DNA of 64,000 nt from an uncultured Dorea sp. (GCA_900543415.1 UQRE01000005.1:1-64000); one strand, 5' to 3'; positions 26,745-37,590 are shown, counted from the stretch's first letter. Translations and numbers: made by a program. The notes: a model not told the origin generated them from the letters alone.

Positions 26745-29700
26745 ATGAAAAAGAAGAAAACAGTCAAAACAAGAATGCTAAGTCTGTTTCTCGTTCTTTT
26801 GCTTCTCACAGGAAGCGTGTCCAGCGTGCGCGCAGAGGAAGCGGCGGGGACAGAAGTAGCAGGAAGCGAGACAACGAAAGAACAGGTTGTAGAGTCTGGA
26901 GATAGTTCGGGCTCCGGTGAGCAGGGAAGTGTTCCGGAAAGCACAGGATCAACAGAGGCTGGGCAGAAAGCGGAGGGAAATACTGACGCAGAAAAATCGG
27001 ATGGTACCACAGCTGTAAGCGATGAGGATAAAGCGGAAGCAGCGAGTGCAGGGGGAGACACCGGAAAGCTTACTGGCTATGGTATGACAGTAACGCTTCA
27101 AATAGAGGGATATGACGGTACAATCGAAGAAGGTATAGAAGTGACGATGCCGGATACTTATAAGACGTTTAAAGAGTACGGGATAGAAAATGTTGTTGAT
27201 CCAGCTGAATCTGATAATCCGGGGTATACAATTTTGCATGTACTGGCGGAGTATTGTGAGGAAACTTATGGTTCGGCAGAGGGGCTTATCAAAATTAGTG
27301 GTGGATTTGTGAATTCATTTTTAGGTATGCCAGCGAAATCAGCACTTATGTTTTTGAGAAATCACAAAATGAGTCCGGTTGGAGCACAGGAACAGAAAGT
27401 ACAACCCGGTGATTTGATTTCGGTTGTAGATATTTGGGCGAATAGTAATTGGACGATTGGAGGGCAGTATGGCTGGTTTTCAGAAGAAAATCTAAAAGCT
27501 ACAGCAGGAGAATCTTTTACGGTGCAGTTGAATGCAGAACCGTTGATGTGGCAGGAAAAAGCGAATCCTTCGGGAGCAACGGTAATGGTTGTTGGCAGCA
27601 GCGGCAAAACGGTTGCAGAAGGAAAGACGGGAAGTGATGGAAAAGCTTCTCTGACAGTGGAAGAAGCAGGGACATATGCAATAACAGCACAGAGAAAATC
27701 GTCTTACTACGATAATGATGGTTCGAATCCGTGGGATTTAGTACCGCCACATGGAAAGTTAGTTGTAAGCGAAGGTGTGGAAGTAACAGATGAAGAGGCT
27801 GTAGTACAAGCGAAAGAAAAGTTAGAGCTGGGAGACGTCAGTCAAGTAACAGAGAATCTAATACTTCCGGTGACAGGAAAGAATAAGACAACGATCACAT
27901 GGTCCAGTTCGGATGAAAATTGTATCAAGATTAATGGCACGGAGGGCGAGGTGATTCGTCCGACAGGAGCAGATAAAAAAGTGACATTAACTGCTGTGAT
28001 TAACAGAGGGGATATATCTGATACAAAGGAATTTGTAGTGACAGTTGTAGGGAAGTCTCTATTTAAAGAATTGACGGTAGATCAAGGAACGCTAGTTTAC
28101 GATAAAAGTGTTGATGAATATACTGTTTATATTAAAAAGGATATAGAGACACTTACAATTAAAGGAATTGCAGAAGAAGGCGTAAGTGTTGTTAAAGTAA
28201 AAGTGATGGACGAGACAGGCGAACCGAAGACAAAAAATGTTATGTCTATTACAGAACCCACATTTCCCGCATTTGAAAGAACATCATATTTGATTGATAA
28301 AACTGGTAAGGATCTGTTGCCATATGATATTACACTTGAAACACTGGGACAAATCAATGGTACCGTTACACTCCATGTCAAGCGCGGCACCGCCGGCACT
28401 CCGCTTCCTGATCTTCCGGACATCACCTGGGGACAGCACCTTGGCGATAAGAATAACAATGCGGTAGTGGATTCTAAAGCACCGACAAATAAGACAGAGC
28501 TTCTATGGGAAAGTTTTTCTAACGCACCGGATAGTTGGGGAAGTGTGTATGCAGGGACTCCGATTCTTGTAAATAACCACATTTATGCAGTTCGAAATCA
28601 TAAGATTGAGATGCTGGATGCAAAGACCGGAAAAGTAAAAGCGTCCACGAAGCTACATTCTCAGATTGGTTATTACAGTAATATTATTTATGGTGGTGGA
28701 ATGATCTTTGTTCCTCTTGGAAATGGAGACGTACAATGCTTCAATGCAGCAACGCTCAAATCTATGTACTTAATAGAAAATCCGGCATCATTAGGAAATT
28801 CCTGGGGTGTATACGGAGCAATGCACTATGATAATGGGAAATTGTATATCGGGTATTCGAATCAGGGCGATTACGGTGGATATGCGGTTTATGATACACT
28901 AGATCCCAATATAGATGATGAATACGAAGTGGTTAAGCCTCTTTGGATAACAGGAGAAAAGGATCAAAGCTATTACGGTTCGGGAGCAGTGACAATCAAA
29001 GATATGGTTGTGATTGGCGGAGATGGAGGAATTGTATCGGTAAGAAATGCAAAGACCGGAGAAGAACTTTCAAAACTCCAGTTATCAGGAAAGATCAGAT
29101 GTCCATTAGTATATGAGGACGGATATATTTGGACAACAACGCAGGGCAAGAAGATATATAAGTTGTTATTATCAGAAGGTGGAAAGATTACTGTTGCAGA
29201 AGAGGCAGATTTACCTAATATCAGCAATGCGTCTCCTGTAGTTACAGGAGGAAAGGTATATATTACCGGTGGTGTCTGGGGAGCTGGATTCTTGGCAGTT
29301 TACGATATGAATTTAACACTTCTGGCACAGGAGAAAGGAGAAAATCCATTTAATACTCCAACGGTAACAACAGCCTATGATAATGTTTTTGCCTACTTTA
29401 CAGAAAATGGTCCGGAAGGAAGTCTTTATATGGCTGAAGTGACAGCGAACAATAAAATTACGCTGACAAAGATTTATACACCGGAACATCCGCAATATTC
29501 TATGAGTAAAGTTATCATTGGTTCTGACGGAATAATTTACTATACAAACGATTCCGGCTACCTTTTTGCAATCCGGGGCGAATTTGGCGAAGTGCCGGAA
29601 AAACCGGATGGCGGCACAGACCCGGATGGTGGCGACGGTGGCAAGGATGACGGAGCGGATGATAAGGATAATGGTAACAATGATGGCAGTGCAAATGACA

Positions 29701-30488
29701 ACACTGCAGGAACAACCCCGTCTCTGAAACCGGATAAAAAGTCGACCGCAACAGTGAGCGCGCAAAGTTTTGCACCTAGAAAACGAACCGTGAAGGTGAA
29801 CGCAGCCACTAAGAATAACGTATCTTCCGAGAGTCATATTGTAAAGGCAATCCAGAAGAGTTATGATAAAAAGGAAAAGAGTCTGACGATCAAAAATCCA
29901 CCGGAAGTCGTTGGAGCAGAGGTATTCAAACAGCTTGCCCAATATCCGGAACTTCGTCTTGTTTTTGATTGTGGAACCTATACGCTGAGTATGAAGGGAT
30001 CTGATGTTACGAATGTAAATGCAACCCTTACGACAAAGCTTTTAGAACTTGAGAACACTCTGTCTAAGGAAGAAGCGGATAAATATGGAAATTATCAACA
30101 GATGGTTTATGCACAGGCAGGTCCTCTTCCGGCAAAGATTACCGTTGTGTATAAATTGGGAGAGCAGTTCGAGCAGTCAGAAGCTTTGTATCTCTATGAT
30201 TTATTAGGAAATACAGAAGCGCAGGAAGTGATCCAGCAGAAACCATACTGCATGTTCGTATTGGAAAACGGAGGCGAATTTATTCTGTCTGATCAAAAAG
30301 TAGAAGAAGCACAAGAGGCTGAAGTAGTAGAAATATCAGAAGAGATCAAGCCGGTGAATGAGAAAACTACAAGTATTCCGGTTTGGGTATATTTGTTGAT
30401 CGGACTTGGGGCAGGTGCTCTTATCAGTGGATTGATTACGGTGAAGGTGATGAATGCAAGAAAGAGGAAAGATACATGGGAAAAATAA
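26745..30488 (+). CDS. Large surface protein: DUF4430-like, Ig-like modules, PQQ-type propeller, membrane anchor
   Basis: The ATG at 26745 (1247 aa) follows AAAGGAG and starts a clear signal peptide (MKKKKTVKTRMLSLF..., AxA cleavage near residue 30). An in-frame upstream extension would run through the terminator. The order is: Ser/Glu/Gly linker (31-106), a DUF4430/transcobalamin-C-like region (about 110-265), a beta module, an atrophied bacterial Ig domain (about 350-435), and a cadherin-like beta-sandwich (about 440-530). A beta-propeller follows (about 560-945) with seven or eight PQQ-like repeats of the type VYxxDAKTGK. Then come an acidic Gly/Asp/Asn linker, a C-terminal domain (about 1010-1195), one transmembrane helix (about 1211-1236) and a basic tail. 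The riboswitch and downstream ECF genes suggest it captures corrinoids at the wall. The function is inferred. Confidence 0.85.
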   Translation: MKKKKTVKTRMLSLFLVLLLLTGSVSSVRAEEAAGTEVAGSETTKEQVVESGDSSGSGEQGSVPESTGSTEAGQKAEGNTDAEKSDGTTAVSDEDKAEAASAGGDTGKLTGYGMTVTLQIEGYDGTIEEGIEVTMPDTYKTFKEYGIENVVDPAESDNPGYTILHVLAEYCEETYGSAEGLIKISGGFVNSFLGMPAKSALMFLRNHKMSPVGAQEQKVQPGDLISVVDIWANSNWTIGGQYGWFSEENLKATAGESFTVQLNAEPLMWQEKANPSGATVMVVGSSGKTVAEGKTGSDGKASLTVEEAGTYAITAQRKSSYYDNDGSNPWDLVPPHGKLVVSEGVEVTDEEAVVQAKEKLELGDVSQVTENLILPVTGKNKTTITWSSSDENCIKINGTEGEVIRPTGADKKVTLTAVINRGDISDTKEFVVTVVGKSLFKELTVDQGTLVYDKSVDEYTVYIKKDIETLTIKGIAEEGVSVVKVKVMDETGEPKTKNVMSITEPTFPAFERTSYLIDKTGKDLLPYDITLETLGQINGTVTLHVKRGTAGTPLPDLPDITWGQHLGDKNNNAVVDSKAPTNKTELLWESFSNAPDSWGSVYAGTPILVNNHIYAVRNHKIEMLDAKTGKVKASTKLHSQIGYYSNIIYGGGMIFVPLGNGDVQCFNAATLKSMYLIENPASLGNSWGVYGAMHYDNGKLYIGYSNQGDYGGYAVYDTLDPNIDDEYEVVKPLWITGEKDQSYYGSGAVTIKDMVVIGGDGGIVSVRNAKTGEELSKLQLSGKIRCPLVYEDGYIWTTTQGKKIYKLLLSEGGKITVAEEADLPNISNASPVVTGGKVYITGGVWGAGFLAVYDMNLTLLAQEKGENPFNTPTVTTAYDNVFAYFTENGPEGSLYMAEVTANNKITLTKIYTPEHPQYSMSKVIIGSDGIIYYTNDSGYLFAIRGEFGEVPEKPDGGTDPDGGDGGKDDGADDKDNGNNDGSANDNTAGTTPSLKPDKKSTATVSAQSFAPRKRTVKVNAATKNNVSSESHIVKAIQKSYDKKEKSLTIKNPPEVVGAEVFKQLAQYPELRLVFDCGTYTLSMKGSDVTNVNATLTTKLLELENTLSKEEADKYGNYQQMVYAQAGPLPAKITVVYKLGEQFEQSEALYLYDLLGNTEAQEVIQQKPYCMFVLENGGEFILSDQKVEEAQEAEVVEISEEIKPVNEKTTSIPVWVYLLIGLGAGALISGLITVKVMNARKRKDTWEK

Positions 30489-31183
30489 GAAATAGTATTG
30501 TTGCAATTATATGTGTTCTTGTGTTTTCGCTGACCGCTTGCGGAAGTGATGCGGCATCCTCTGCGGATAGTTCGGGGAAGGTGCAAAAAACACAAAATAC
30601 AGATAATAGTGTAAACGCAGATCAGGAGAAAGAGGATAAAACTAAGAAAGCGCAGGAAGAGATTCCTGCCGATCTTCTTCCGGCGGGAGAAAATGAAGAG
30701 GCAGAGGAGACTGCTTCCGATCAGATGGAAATTGTGGAGGAAGATGGAACCGTTCACAATGCAAAGAAATCACTCGCTGGTAAGAACAGTTCTGGTGGCA
30801 AGAATTCATCGGGAACATCAGGTTCATCAAATAGCGGCGGAAATTCGGGAGCATCAGGAAATGGTTCTTCACAATCTTCCAAGGGAACGATTGAGATTAA
30901 TTTCAGTATCGATTCCTCAAATGCGGATGGCTCGGTATCTTATTCCGCAGTTATGACACTTGACAAAGGAGCTACCGTATACGATGCTCTGGCGGCATCC
31001 GGCGTCAGTCATAGTGGAGATAGTTACATAACTGCGATTGGCGGATTAAGTGAGAAACAGTTTGGAGGACAGAGCGGATGGAAATATTATGTAAATGGCT
31101 CAGCACCTAATAAAAGCTGTGTCGATTATACACTTCAGGATGGAGATCGTGTGCAATGGAGTTATGTACTGAAAGCATATTAA
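30476..31183 (+). CDS. DUF4430 (transcobalamin-like) lipoprotein
   Basis: The ATG at 30476 lies inside the end of the preceding gene with SD AGAGGAAAG and begins a lipoprotein signal (lipobox FSLTAC, Cys about residue 21). A long Ser/Gly/Glu linker (to about 135) leads to a C-terminal DUF4430 domain (about 136-235). That domain shows TVYDALAASG, GGLSEKQFGGQSGWKYYVNG and the closing LQDGDRVQWSYV. DUF4430 resembles the C-terminal domain of transcobalamin/intrinsic factor. It probably hands substrate to the ECF S-component whose gene overlaps it by 28 bases. The product is 235 aa. Confidence 0.85.
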   Translation: MGKIRNSIVAIICVLVFSLTACGSDAASSADSSGKVQKTQNTDNSVNADQEKEDKTKKAQEEIPADLLPAGENEEAEETASDQMEIVEEDGTVHNAKKSLAGKNSSGGKNSSGTSGSSNSGGNSGASGNGSSQSSKGTIEINFSIDSSNADGSVSYSAVMTLDKGATVYDALAASGVSHSGDSYITAIGGLSEKQFGGQSGWKYYVNGSAPNKSCVDYTLQDGDRVQWSYVLKAY

Positions 31184-31788
31184 AAGTAATCGTGCCAGTT
31201 GTTTTAATTCTGGTACAGATTCCGTTTTTTATAGCATTTGAAATGAAAAAACCAAAACCCAGAGATTTAATGCCGATTGCGGTTCTGAGCGTGATTGGCG
31301 CTCTGGGGCGTGCGGTCTTTGCGGTGATTCCAAGCTTTAATCCGAATAGTGCGGTAGTAATTATTGCCGGTATGCAGTTTGGCCCGTTGGCAGGATTTCT
31401 AACGGGTTCACTGTCTGCCCTTGCAAGTAATATGCTGCTTGGACAGGGGCCATGGACACTCTGGCAAATGACTGCATGGGGAATGATGGGATGTTTTGCA
31501 GGTGTATTTCAGCGCACTGGTATATTTAAGCATCGGGTACTCTTGTATTCGTATGGATTTCTCTCAGGAATATTATTCGGATGGTTTATGAATTTGCAGT
31601 ATTTGATCGGATATGTGTATCCGCTGACAATGGGAGCGGTCATTGCGTCCTGTGTTGCAAGCATTACCTTTGATCTGGCGCATGGAATTTCAACATTAAT
31701 CTTTTTATTCATATTAGAAAGACCGTGGGGGAAAAAGCTGAAGCGGTTAAAGGTAAAATATGGAATTTTAGACATAAGGAGGGAATAG
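31156..31788 (+). CDS. ECF transporter S-component, probably corrinoid-specific
   Basis: This 210-residue membrane protein has about six helices. Features such as AVLSVIGALGRAVFAVIPSF, PNSAVVIIAGMQFGPLAGFLTG and the GPWTLWQMTAWGMMG segment fit ECF S-components. Its gene overlaps the DUF4430 lipoprotein gene and is three bases from the T-component gene. Substrate assignment to cobalamin or a precursor rests on the riboswitch and not on the sequence of the binding site. A cobalt or unrelated vitamin substrate is a weaker alternative. The start is the ATG at 31156; the nearby second ATG is out of frame. Confidence 0.8.
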   Translation: MELCTESILKVIVPVVLILVQIPFFIAFEMKKPKPRDLMPIAVLSVIGALGRAVFAVIPSFNPNSAVVIIAGMQFGPLAGFLTGSLSALASNMLLGQGPWTLWQMTAWGMMGCFAGVFQRTGIFKHRVLLYSYGFLSGILFGWFMNLQYLIGYVYPLTMGAVIASCVASITFDLAHGISTLIFLFILERPWGKKLKRLKVKYGILDIRRE

Positions 31789-31790
31789 AG

Positions 31791-32675
31791 ATGTATGTTC
31801 GTCCATTTACATTATTTTCAACAGTGCATCCGGCTCTCCTTCTTTTTTATGCGTTAGGAGCACCGGTGCTTGCCATGTTCGGAAACAATCCGGTGACAAT
31901 GGGCGTGATGTTTTTGTGCGCGGTGTCTGTGCACTGGTTTTATCTTGGCGGAGCGTCCACGAAGGATGGATTGAAAGGAATTTTATTTGTAGTGATTTTT
32001 GTTTCTGCGTTAAATATGCTGTCAAATCCAATGGGGGTTACAGAGTTATTTAAGATCGGAAGTAGATTGTTTACTCTGGAAAGCATGTGCTATGGATTGA
32101 TGAACGGACTTATGCTGGGAACGGTAATTTTATGGTTCCGATGCTTTACTGCAATTGTGCCCAATGATAAATTTCTGTATTTGTTTGGGCGAAGATTCCA
32201 GACAGTGGCACTGCTATTGTCTATGATCCTGAAGCCTTTCCCGGAGACTCGATATAAGATCCGCTGCATCCATGCGGCGCAGATGGTGGAGGATGGAGAG
32301 GAGAAACAGTCGCCAAAAGTTCGCTTTTCCAGAAGTATGAGGCAGATGTCGAGCCTTCTTGAGTGGAGTATGGAAGATGGAATAGAGACTGCGGATGCAA
32401 TGAAAGCGAGAGGATATGGAGAAGGAAGGAGAAGTTCTTACCAGAAGTACCGGTTTTATCATTTTGATATTGCTTTTTTAATAATGATGGTGATTTTATA
32501 TATAGCAGCTATCTGTGAAGTGGTAGGAACAGGGGAAGCCTTTTCTTATTACCCGACGTTACATTGGACAGTTCGAAAGTGGTATGTAGAAGGGATAGGA
32601 GCTATATTGCTTGTTGCATTTTTGCTGCTGCCCATTGGAACAGAAGTATTCCGAAAAGGAGGAAGAACGTCATGA
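31791..32675 (+). CDS. ECF transporter T-component (EcfT/CbiQ family)
   Basis: This protein is 294 residues from the ATG at 31791, chosen for its AAGGAGGG SD. It has a membrane region with about five helices (residues about 15-145 and 245-290). Between them lie the cytoplasmic coupling helices with the Ala-Arg-Gly motif, AMKARGYGEGRRSSY, that contacts the ATPases. It scaffolds the S-component on the ATPase pair. It overlaps the ATPase gene by four bases (ATGA). Confidence 0.9.
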   Translation: MYVRPFTLFSTVHPALLLFYALGAPVLAMFGNNPVTMGVMFLCAVSVHWFYLGGASTKDGLKGILFVVIFVSALNMLSNPMGVTELFKIGSRLFTLESMCYGLMNGLMLGTVILWFRCFTAIVPNDKFLYLFGRRFQTVALLLSMILKPFPETRYKIRCIHAAQMVEDGEEKQSPKVRFSRSMRQMSSLLEWSMEDGIETADAMKARGYGEGRRSSYQKYRFYHFDIAFLIMMVILYIAAICEVVGTGEAFSYYPTLHWTVRKWYVEGIGAILLVAFLLLPIGTEVFRKGGRTS

Positions 32676-34243
32676 GCGTTATGGATATAAAGGGTTTGAC
32701 ATTTGCATATCCAAGTGGAAAAGAAATTCTGCACGGAATTGATCTGACAATTGAGGAAGGAGAATTTGTTCTTCTATGTGGACCGTCGGGGTGTGGGAAG
32801 ACAACATTTCTTCGTTGTATGAAAGCAGAAATTGCTCCGGTGGGAGAACGAAAAGGAAGTGTGACCAAGCATTCCGCGAAAGAAGTCGGTTACGTATTTC
32901 AAAATCCGGAGAATCAGATTGTCACTGATACGGTACGTCATGAGCTTGCGTTTGGACTTGAAAATATGGGGCTTCCTACAGAAGTGATCAGAAGGCGTGT
33001 GGCAGAAACTGCGCTGTTTTTTGGAATTGATGAATGGATCGACGCGTCGGTTCATGAGATCAGCGGCGGTCAGAAACAGCTTCTTAATCTGGCGTCCGTG
33101 ATTGCTATGAGACCGAAACTTTTGCTTCTTGATGAGCCGGTCTCTCAGTTAGATCCATTGGCTAGAAAAAATTTCCTTGATGTGTTGGTGCGCGTGAACC
33201 GGGAGCTTGGTATAGCGGTTCTTTTAAGTGAGCATCACTTAGAAGAAATGCTTCCGCTTGCCGACCGCGTAATCTATATGAAAGATGGGAAATTAGAATA
33301 TACAGGGGAAGTGAATGGTTATGTAAATTATGTGTTAACAAAAGAGCCGGCGTATTTGAAAGCGCTGCCGGCAGCAGTACGGATCGCATTTTCGCTGAGA
33401 GGAGTCAGCAGAGAATATCCGTTGACTGTGCGGGATGGAAGACAGTATATAGAAGATTACCTTCTTCAAATGACCGGAGATGTTAAGGATGAGAATCGAT
33501 GGGAAAATGTGAAAAAAATCTGCGTAGGGCGTACGTTTGAAAAAATACGTGGAGAAGGAATGGATAGGGAAAATGCCTGTCTTCTTGTAGATCATATTTG
33601 GTTTCAATATCAAAAGCAGACACCATTTATCCTAAAAGGTTTGACACTTCGAATCGAGAAAGGGGAATTTCATGTAATATTGGGAGGAAATGGAAGCGGG
33701 AAAACTACCCTTCTATCCATTCTCGGGAAACGTCAGTATGCTTCCAGAGGGAAGATTCGTTTGGGAAAAGAGAGAAAACGTCCGGTCACAGCGCTTCTTC
33801 CACAGAATCCGAAAGCAATGTTTTCAAGGGATACCGTAGAAGAAGAATTGAAAGATGCGGGATGTAGTGAAATGTTGGCGCAGTCTTTGAAGCTCACAGA
33901 ACTTAAGAATCAGCACCCATATGATCTAAGCGGAGGTGAACAGCAAAGACTAGGACTTGCCATGGTACTTTCCGGTGGACCGGAACTACTGCTTCTTGAT
34001 GAGCCGACAAAAGGGCTGGATGTGGAAGCTAAAAAACAGATTGGAGATTATCTGCGTGCTTATGTGGAACAGGGGCATACGGTATTGTGTGTGACACACG
34101 ATGTGGAGTTCGCGGCAGTCTATGCGGATGTATGCAGTCTTTTGTTTGAAGGAGAAATTTTGTCCACAGAGCCGGTGCAGACATTTTTTGAAGATAATGC
34201 ATTCTATACGACGGACTTAAGAAGGCTGATCCGGGGGATGTAG
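32672..34243 (+). CDS. ECF transporter fused double ATPase
   Basis: This 523-residue protein joins two ABC ATPases. The first has Walker A GPSGCGKTT (residues 37-45), signature ISGGQKQLLNLAS and Walker B LLLLDEPVSQLDP. The second has Walker A GGNGSGKTT (about 338), signature LSGGEQQRLGLAM and LLLLDEPTKGLD. This is EcfA1-A2 fused in one chain. It powers the S/T module encoded just upstream, making a dedicated (group I) ECF system that need not share the housekeeping EcfAA'T. Start at 32672 with SD AAAGGAGGAAG. Confidence 0.92.
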   Translation: MSVMDIKGLTFAYPSGKEILHGIDLTIEEGEFVLLCGPSGCGKTTFLRCMKAEIAPVGERKGSVTKHSAKEVGYVFQNPENQIVTDTVRHELAFGLENMGLPTEVIRRRVAETALFFGIDEWIDASVHEISGGQKQLLNLASVIAMRPKLLLLDEPVSQLDPLARKNFLDVLVRVNRELGIAVLLSEHHLEEMLPLADRVIYMKDGKLEYTGEVNGYVNYVLTKEPAYLKALPAAVRIAFSLRGVSREYPLTVRDGRQYIEDYLLQMTGDVKDENRWENVKKICVGRTFEKIRGEGMDRENACLLVDHIWFQYQKQTPFILKGLTLRIEKGEFHVILGGNGSGKTTLLSILGKRQYASRGKIRLGKERKRPVTALLPQNPKAMFSRDTVEEELKDAGCSEMLAQSLKLTELKNQHPYDLSGGEQQRLGLAMVLSGGPELLLLDEPTKGLDVEAKKQIGDYLRAYVEQGHTVLCVTHDVEFAAVYADVCSLLFEGEILSTEPVQTFFEDNAFYTTDLRRLIRGM

Positions 34244-34276
34244 GGCGGGAGAGAATTGAGTTTTTTCATATTTTTC

Positions 34277-34305
34277 TTGCATATCTTATAAAAAAGCTAT
34301 ATAAT
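34277..34305 (+). promoter_or_regulatory. glmM promoter
   Basis: TTGCAT (34277-34282), 17 bases and TATAAT (34300-34305) lie about 70 bases before glmM. Confidence 0.65.
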
Positions 34306-34373
34306 AACAGACGTGCAAAGCTGATTGTGCAAAAAAAACGGTAAATAAGCCAAATGAAAAAGGAGATTTCACT

Positions 34374-35720
34374 ATGGGAAAATATTTTGGAACAGACGGA
34401 TTCCGTGGAGAAGCCAATGAAGTATTGACAGTAGAACATGCATTTAAGGTAGGCCGCTTCCTCGGATGGTATTACGGACGAGATCATAAAGCCCGTGTAG
34501 TGATTGGAAAAGATACAAGAAGAAGCAGTTATATGTTTGAATATGCGCTTGTCGCAGGACTTACCGCGTCAGGAGCGAACGTTTACCTTCTGCATGTTAC
34601 GACAACACCGAGTGTGTCTTATGTGACAAGAACTGATAATTTTGACTGTGGAATCATGATTTCTGCAAGTCACAACCCATTTTATGACAATGGAATCAAA
34701 GTGATCAATGGAAAAGGACATAAGCTGGAAGCTGAGGTTGAGGAGAAGATTGAGGCGTATATTGACGGCGAGATTGCAGAACTTCCTTTGGCAAAGAAGG
34801 AAGAAATCGGACGTACCGTGGACTATGCAGCAGGAAGAAATCGTTATATCGGATATTTGATTTCTCTTGCAACACGTTCTTTCGAGGATATGAAAGTTGG
34901 TCTTGACTGCTCGAACGGAAGTGCATTTGCCATTGCGAAAAGTGTCTATGATGCATTGGGCGCAAAAACTTATGTGATCAACTGTGAGCCGGATGGAACA
35001 AACATTAATACGAACTGCGGTTCTACACATATTGAAGTGCTTCAGAAATACGTAAAAGACAACCAGCTGGACGTTGGATTTGCATATGATGGTGATGCGG
35101 ACCGCTGTATTGCAGTGGATGAAAACGGTAATGTGATCGACGGAGATCTGATCCTTTATATCTGTGGAAAATATTTAAAAGAAAACGGAAGATTGAACGG
35201 AAACACCATTGTGACAACGATTATGTCAAATTTAGGTCTTTACAAAGCTTGTGACAAGATTGGAATGAAATATGAAAAGACCGCAGTTGGAGACAAATAT
35301 GTCTATGAAAATATGGTGAGAAACGATTACTCACTTGGCGGAGAACAGTCCGGACATATTATTTTCAGTAAACATGCCACAACCGGAGATGGAATCTTGA
35401 CTTCTCTTATGATTATGGAAGTTATACTGGAGAGAAAATTAAGCCTTGGTAAATTGGCGGAAGAAGTGAAGATCTATCCACAGCTTCTGAAAAATGTGCG
35501 GGTAGCTGATAAACAGACTGCAAGAGAGAACAAAGAAGTCGTAAAAGCAGTCGAAGAAGTGACCAAAGCGCTTGGTGATGATGGACGTATTCTTGTAAGA
35601 GAAAGTGGAACCGAGCCGGTGCTTCGTGTAATGGTAGAAGCAGCGACAGACGAGTTGTGTGAGAAATATGTAAATCAGGTGGTAGATGTGATTAAAGCAG
35701 AAGGCTTGATTGTTGAATAA
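34374..35720 (+). CDS. glmM: Phosphoglucosamine mutase
   Basis: This 448-residue alpha-D-phosphohexomutase has the GlmM start GKYFGTDGFRG and catalytic phosphoserine S99 in ISASHNPFYDNGIKV. The magnesium loop is DGDADRC, the sugar loop GGEQSGHI and the phosphate loop RESGTEPVLRVMVE. It converts glucosamine-6-phosphate to glucosamine-1-phosphate for peptidoglycan precursor synthesis. It has its own promoter and terminator. Another phosphohexomutase specificity is possible but less likely. Confidence 0.9.
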   Translation: MGKYFGTDGFRGEANEVLTVEHAFKVGRFLGWYYGRDHKARVVIGKDTRRSSYMFEYALVAGLTASGANVYLLHVTTTPSVSYVTRTDNFDCGIMISASHNPFYDNGIKVINGKGHKLEAEVEEKIEAYIDGEIAELPLAKKEEIGRTVDYAAGRNRYIGYLISLATRSFEDMKVGLDCSNGSAFAIAKSVYDALGAKTYVINCEPDGTNINTNCGSTHIEVLQKYVKDNQLDVGFAYDGDADRCIAVDENGNVIDGDLILYICGKYLKENGRLNGNTIVTTIMSNLGLYKACDKIGMKYEKTAVGDKYVYENMVRNDYSLGGEQSGHIIFSKHATTGDGILTSLMIMEVILERKLSLGKLAEEVKIYPQLLKNVRVADKQTARENKEVVKAVEEVTKALGDDGRILVRESGTEPVLRVMVEAATDELCEKYVNQVVDVIKAEGLIVE

Positions 35721-35738
35721 TGAATGAAAAAGTGATTC

Positions 35739-35769
35739 GGGACAGATAAAAATCTGTCCCAGATTTTCT
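35739..35769 (+). terminator. glmM terminator
   Basis: GGGACAGAT, loop AAAA and ATCTGTCCC form a perfect nine-base stem followed by a T-rich run. Confidence 0.85.
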
Positions 35770-35805
35770 TTTGCATGAGTTTTTCAAAATTGACACATAC
35801 TATAG

Positions 35806-37128
<1,323 letters not shown>

Positions 37129-37143
37129 GACAGGTCATTTGAC

Positions 37144-37186
37144 AATTTGGGACGTAGACTTTTGCAAAAAGGCTACGTCCCAAATT
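37144..37186. repeat. Dispersed palindromic repeat, copy C
   Basis: Twenty-base arms (37144-37163 and 37167-37186, one mismatch) surround the loop GCA. It is preceded by GGACAGGTC (37128-37136) as in copy B. The position just after eno suggests it also terminates eno transcription. Confidence 0.85.
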
Positions 37187-37191
37187 AACAC

Positions 37192-37220
37192 TTGCCATCC
37201 TCACTTCTATGTGGTACACT
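37192..37220 (+). promoter_or_regulatory. secG-rnr-smpB promoter
   Basis: TTGCCA (37192-37197), 17 bases and TACACT (37215-37220) lie 33 bases before the secG start. Confidence 0.6.
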
Positions 37221-37252
37221 AAGTATGGTTTATCCGCAGGAGGTGTAAAAAG

Positions 37253-37495
37253 GTGGAAATTTTAAAGACAGTTTTAATGATTATATTTGCAATAGATTGT
37301 ATCGCGTTATCTGCGATCGTATTATTACAGGAAGGTAAATCAGCAGGGCTCGGAACAATCAGCGGTATGGCAGATTCTTATTGGGGACAGAACAAGGGAC
37401 GTTCTATGGAAGGCGCACTTGTGAAATCTACAAAGTTTCTGGCTGTTCTGTTTATTGTACTGGCAGCAGTGTTGAATTTAAAAGTATTTGCGTAA
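37253..37495 (+). CDS. secG: Protein-export membrane protein SecG
   Basis: This 80-residue protein has two transmembrane helices (about residues 4-22 and 58-78) and the conserved loop VLLQEGKSAGLGTISG with downstream GRSMEGAL. The GTG start at 37253 follows AGGAGG. SecG assists SecYEA translocation. The order secG-rnr-smpB is the standard Firmicute arrangement. Confidence 0.92.
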   Translation: MEILKTVLMIIFAIDCIALSAIVLLQEGKSAGLGTISGMADSYWGQNKGRSMEGALVKSTKFLAVLFIVLAAVLNLKVFA

Positions 37496-37520
37496 GCAGA
37501 AGTATTTTAGAGAGCAATTG

Positions 37521-37551
37521 GGCACTCCTGTAAAAAGGGGTGTCTTTTTTT
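37521..37551 (+). terminator. Terminator or attenuator between secG and rnr
   Basis: GGCACTCCT pairs with AGGGGTGTC (two wobbles) and is followed by a T run. It may reduce readthrough from secG into rnr. Confidence 0.75.
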
Positions 37552-37590
37552 GTTTTATAAACAAGAAAGAAAAGGGAGGACTTGTAAGCA

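Noticed and set aside
29313..29942. Minus-strand ORF of 209 codons
   Set aside because: Antisense to the propeller protein and its acidic linker; composition reflects the complementary codons.
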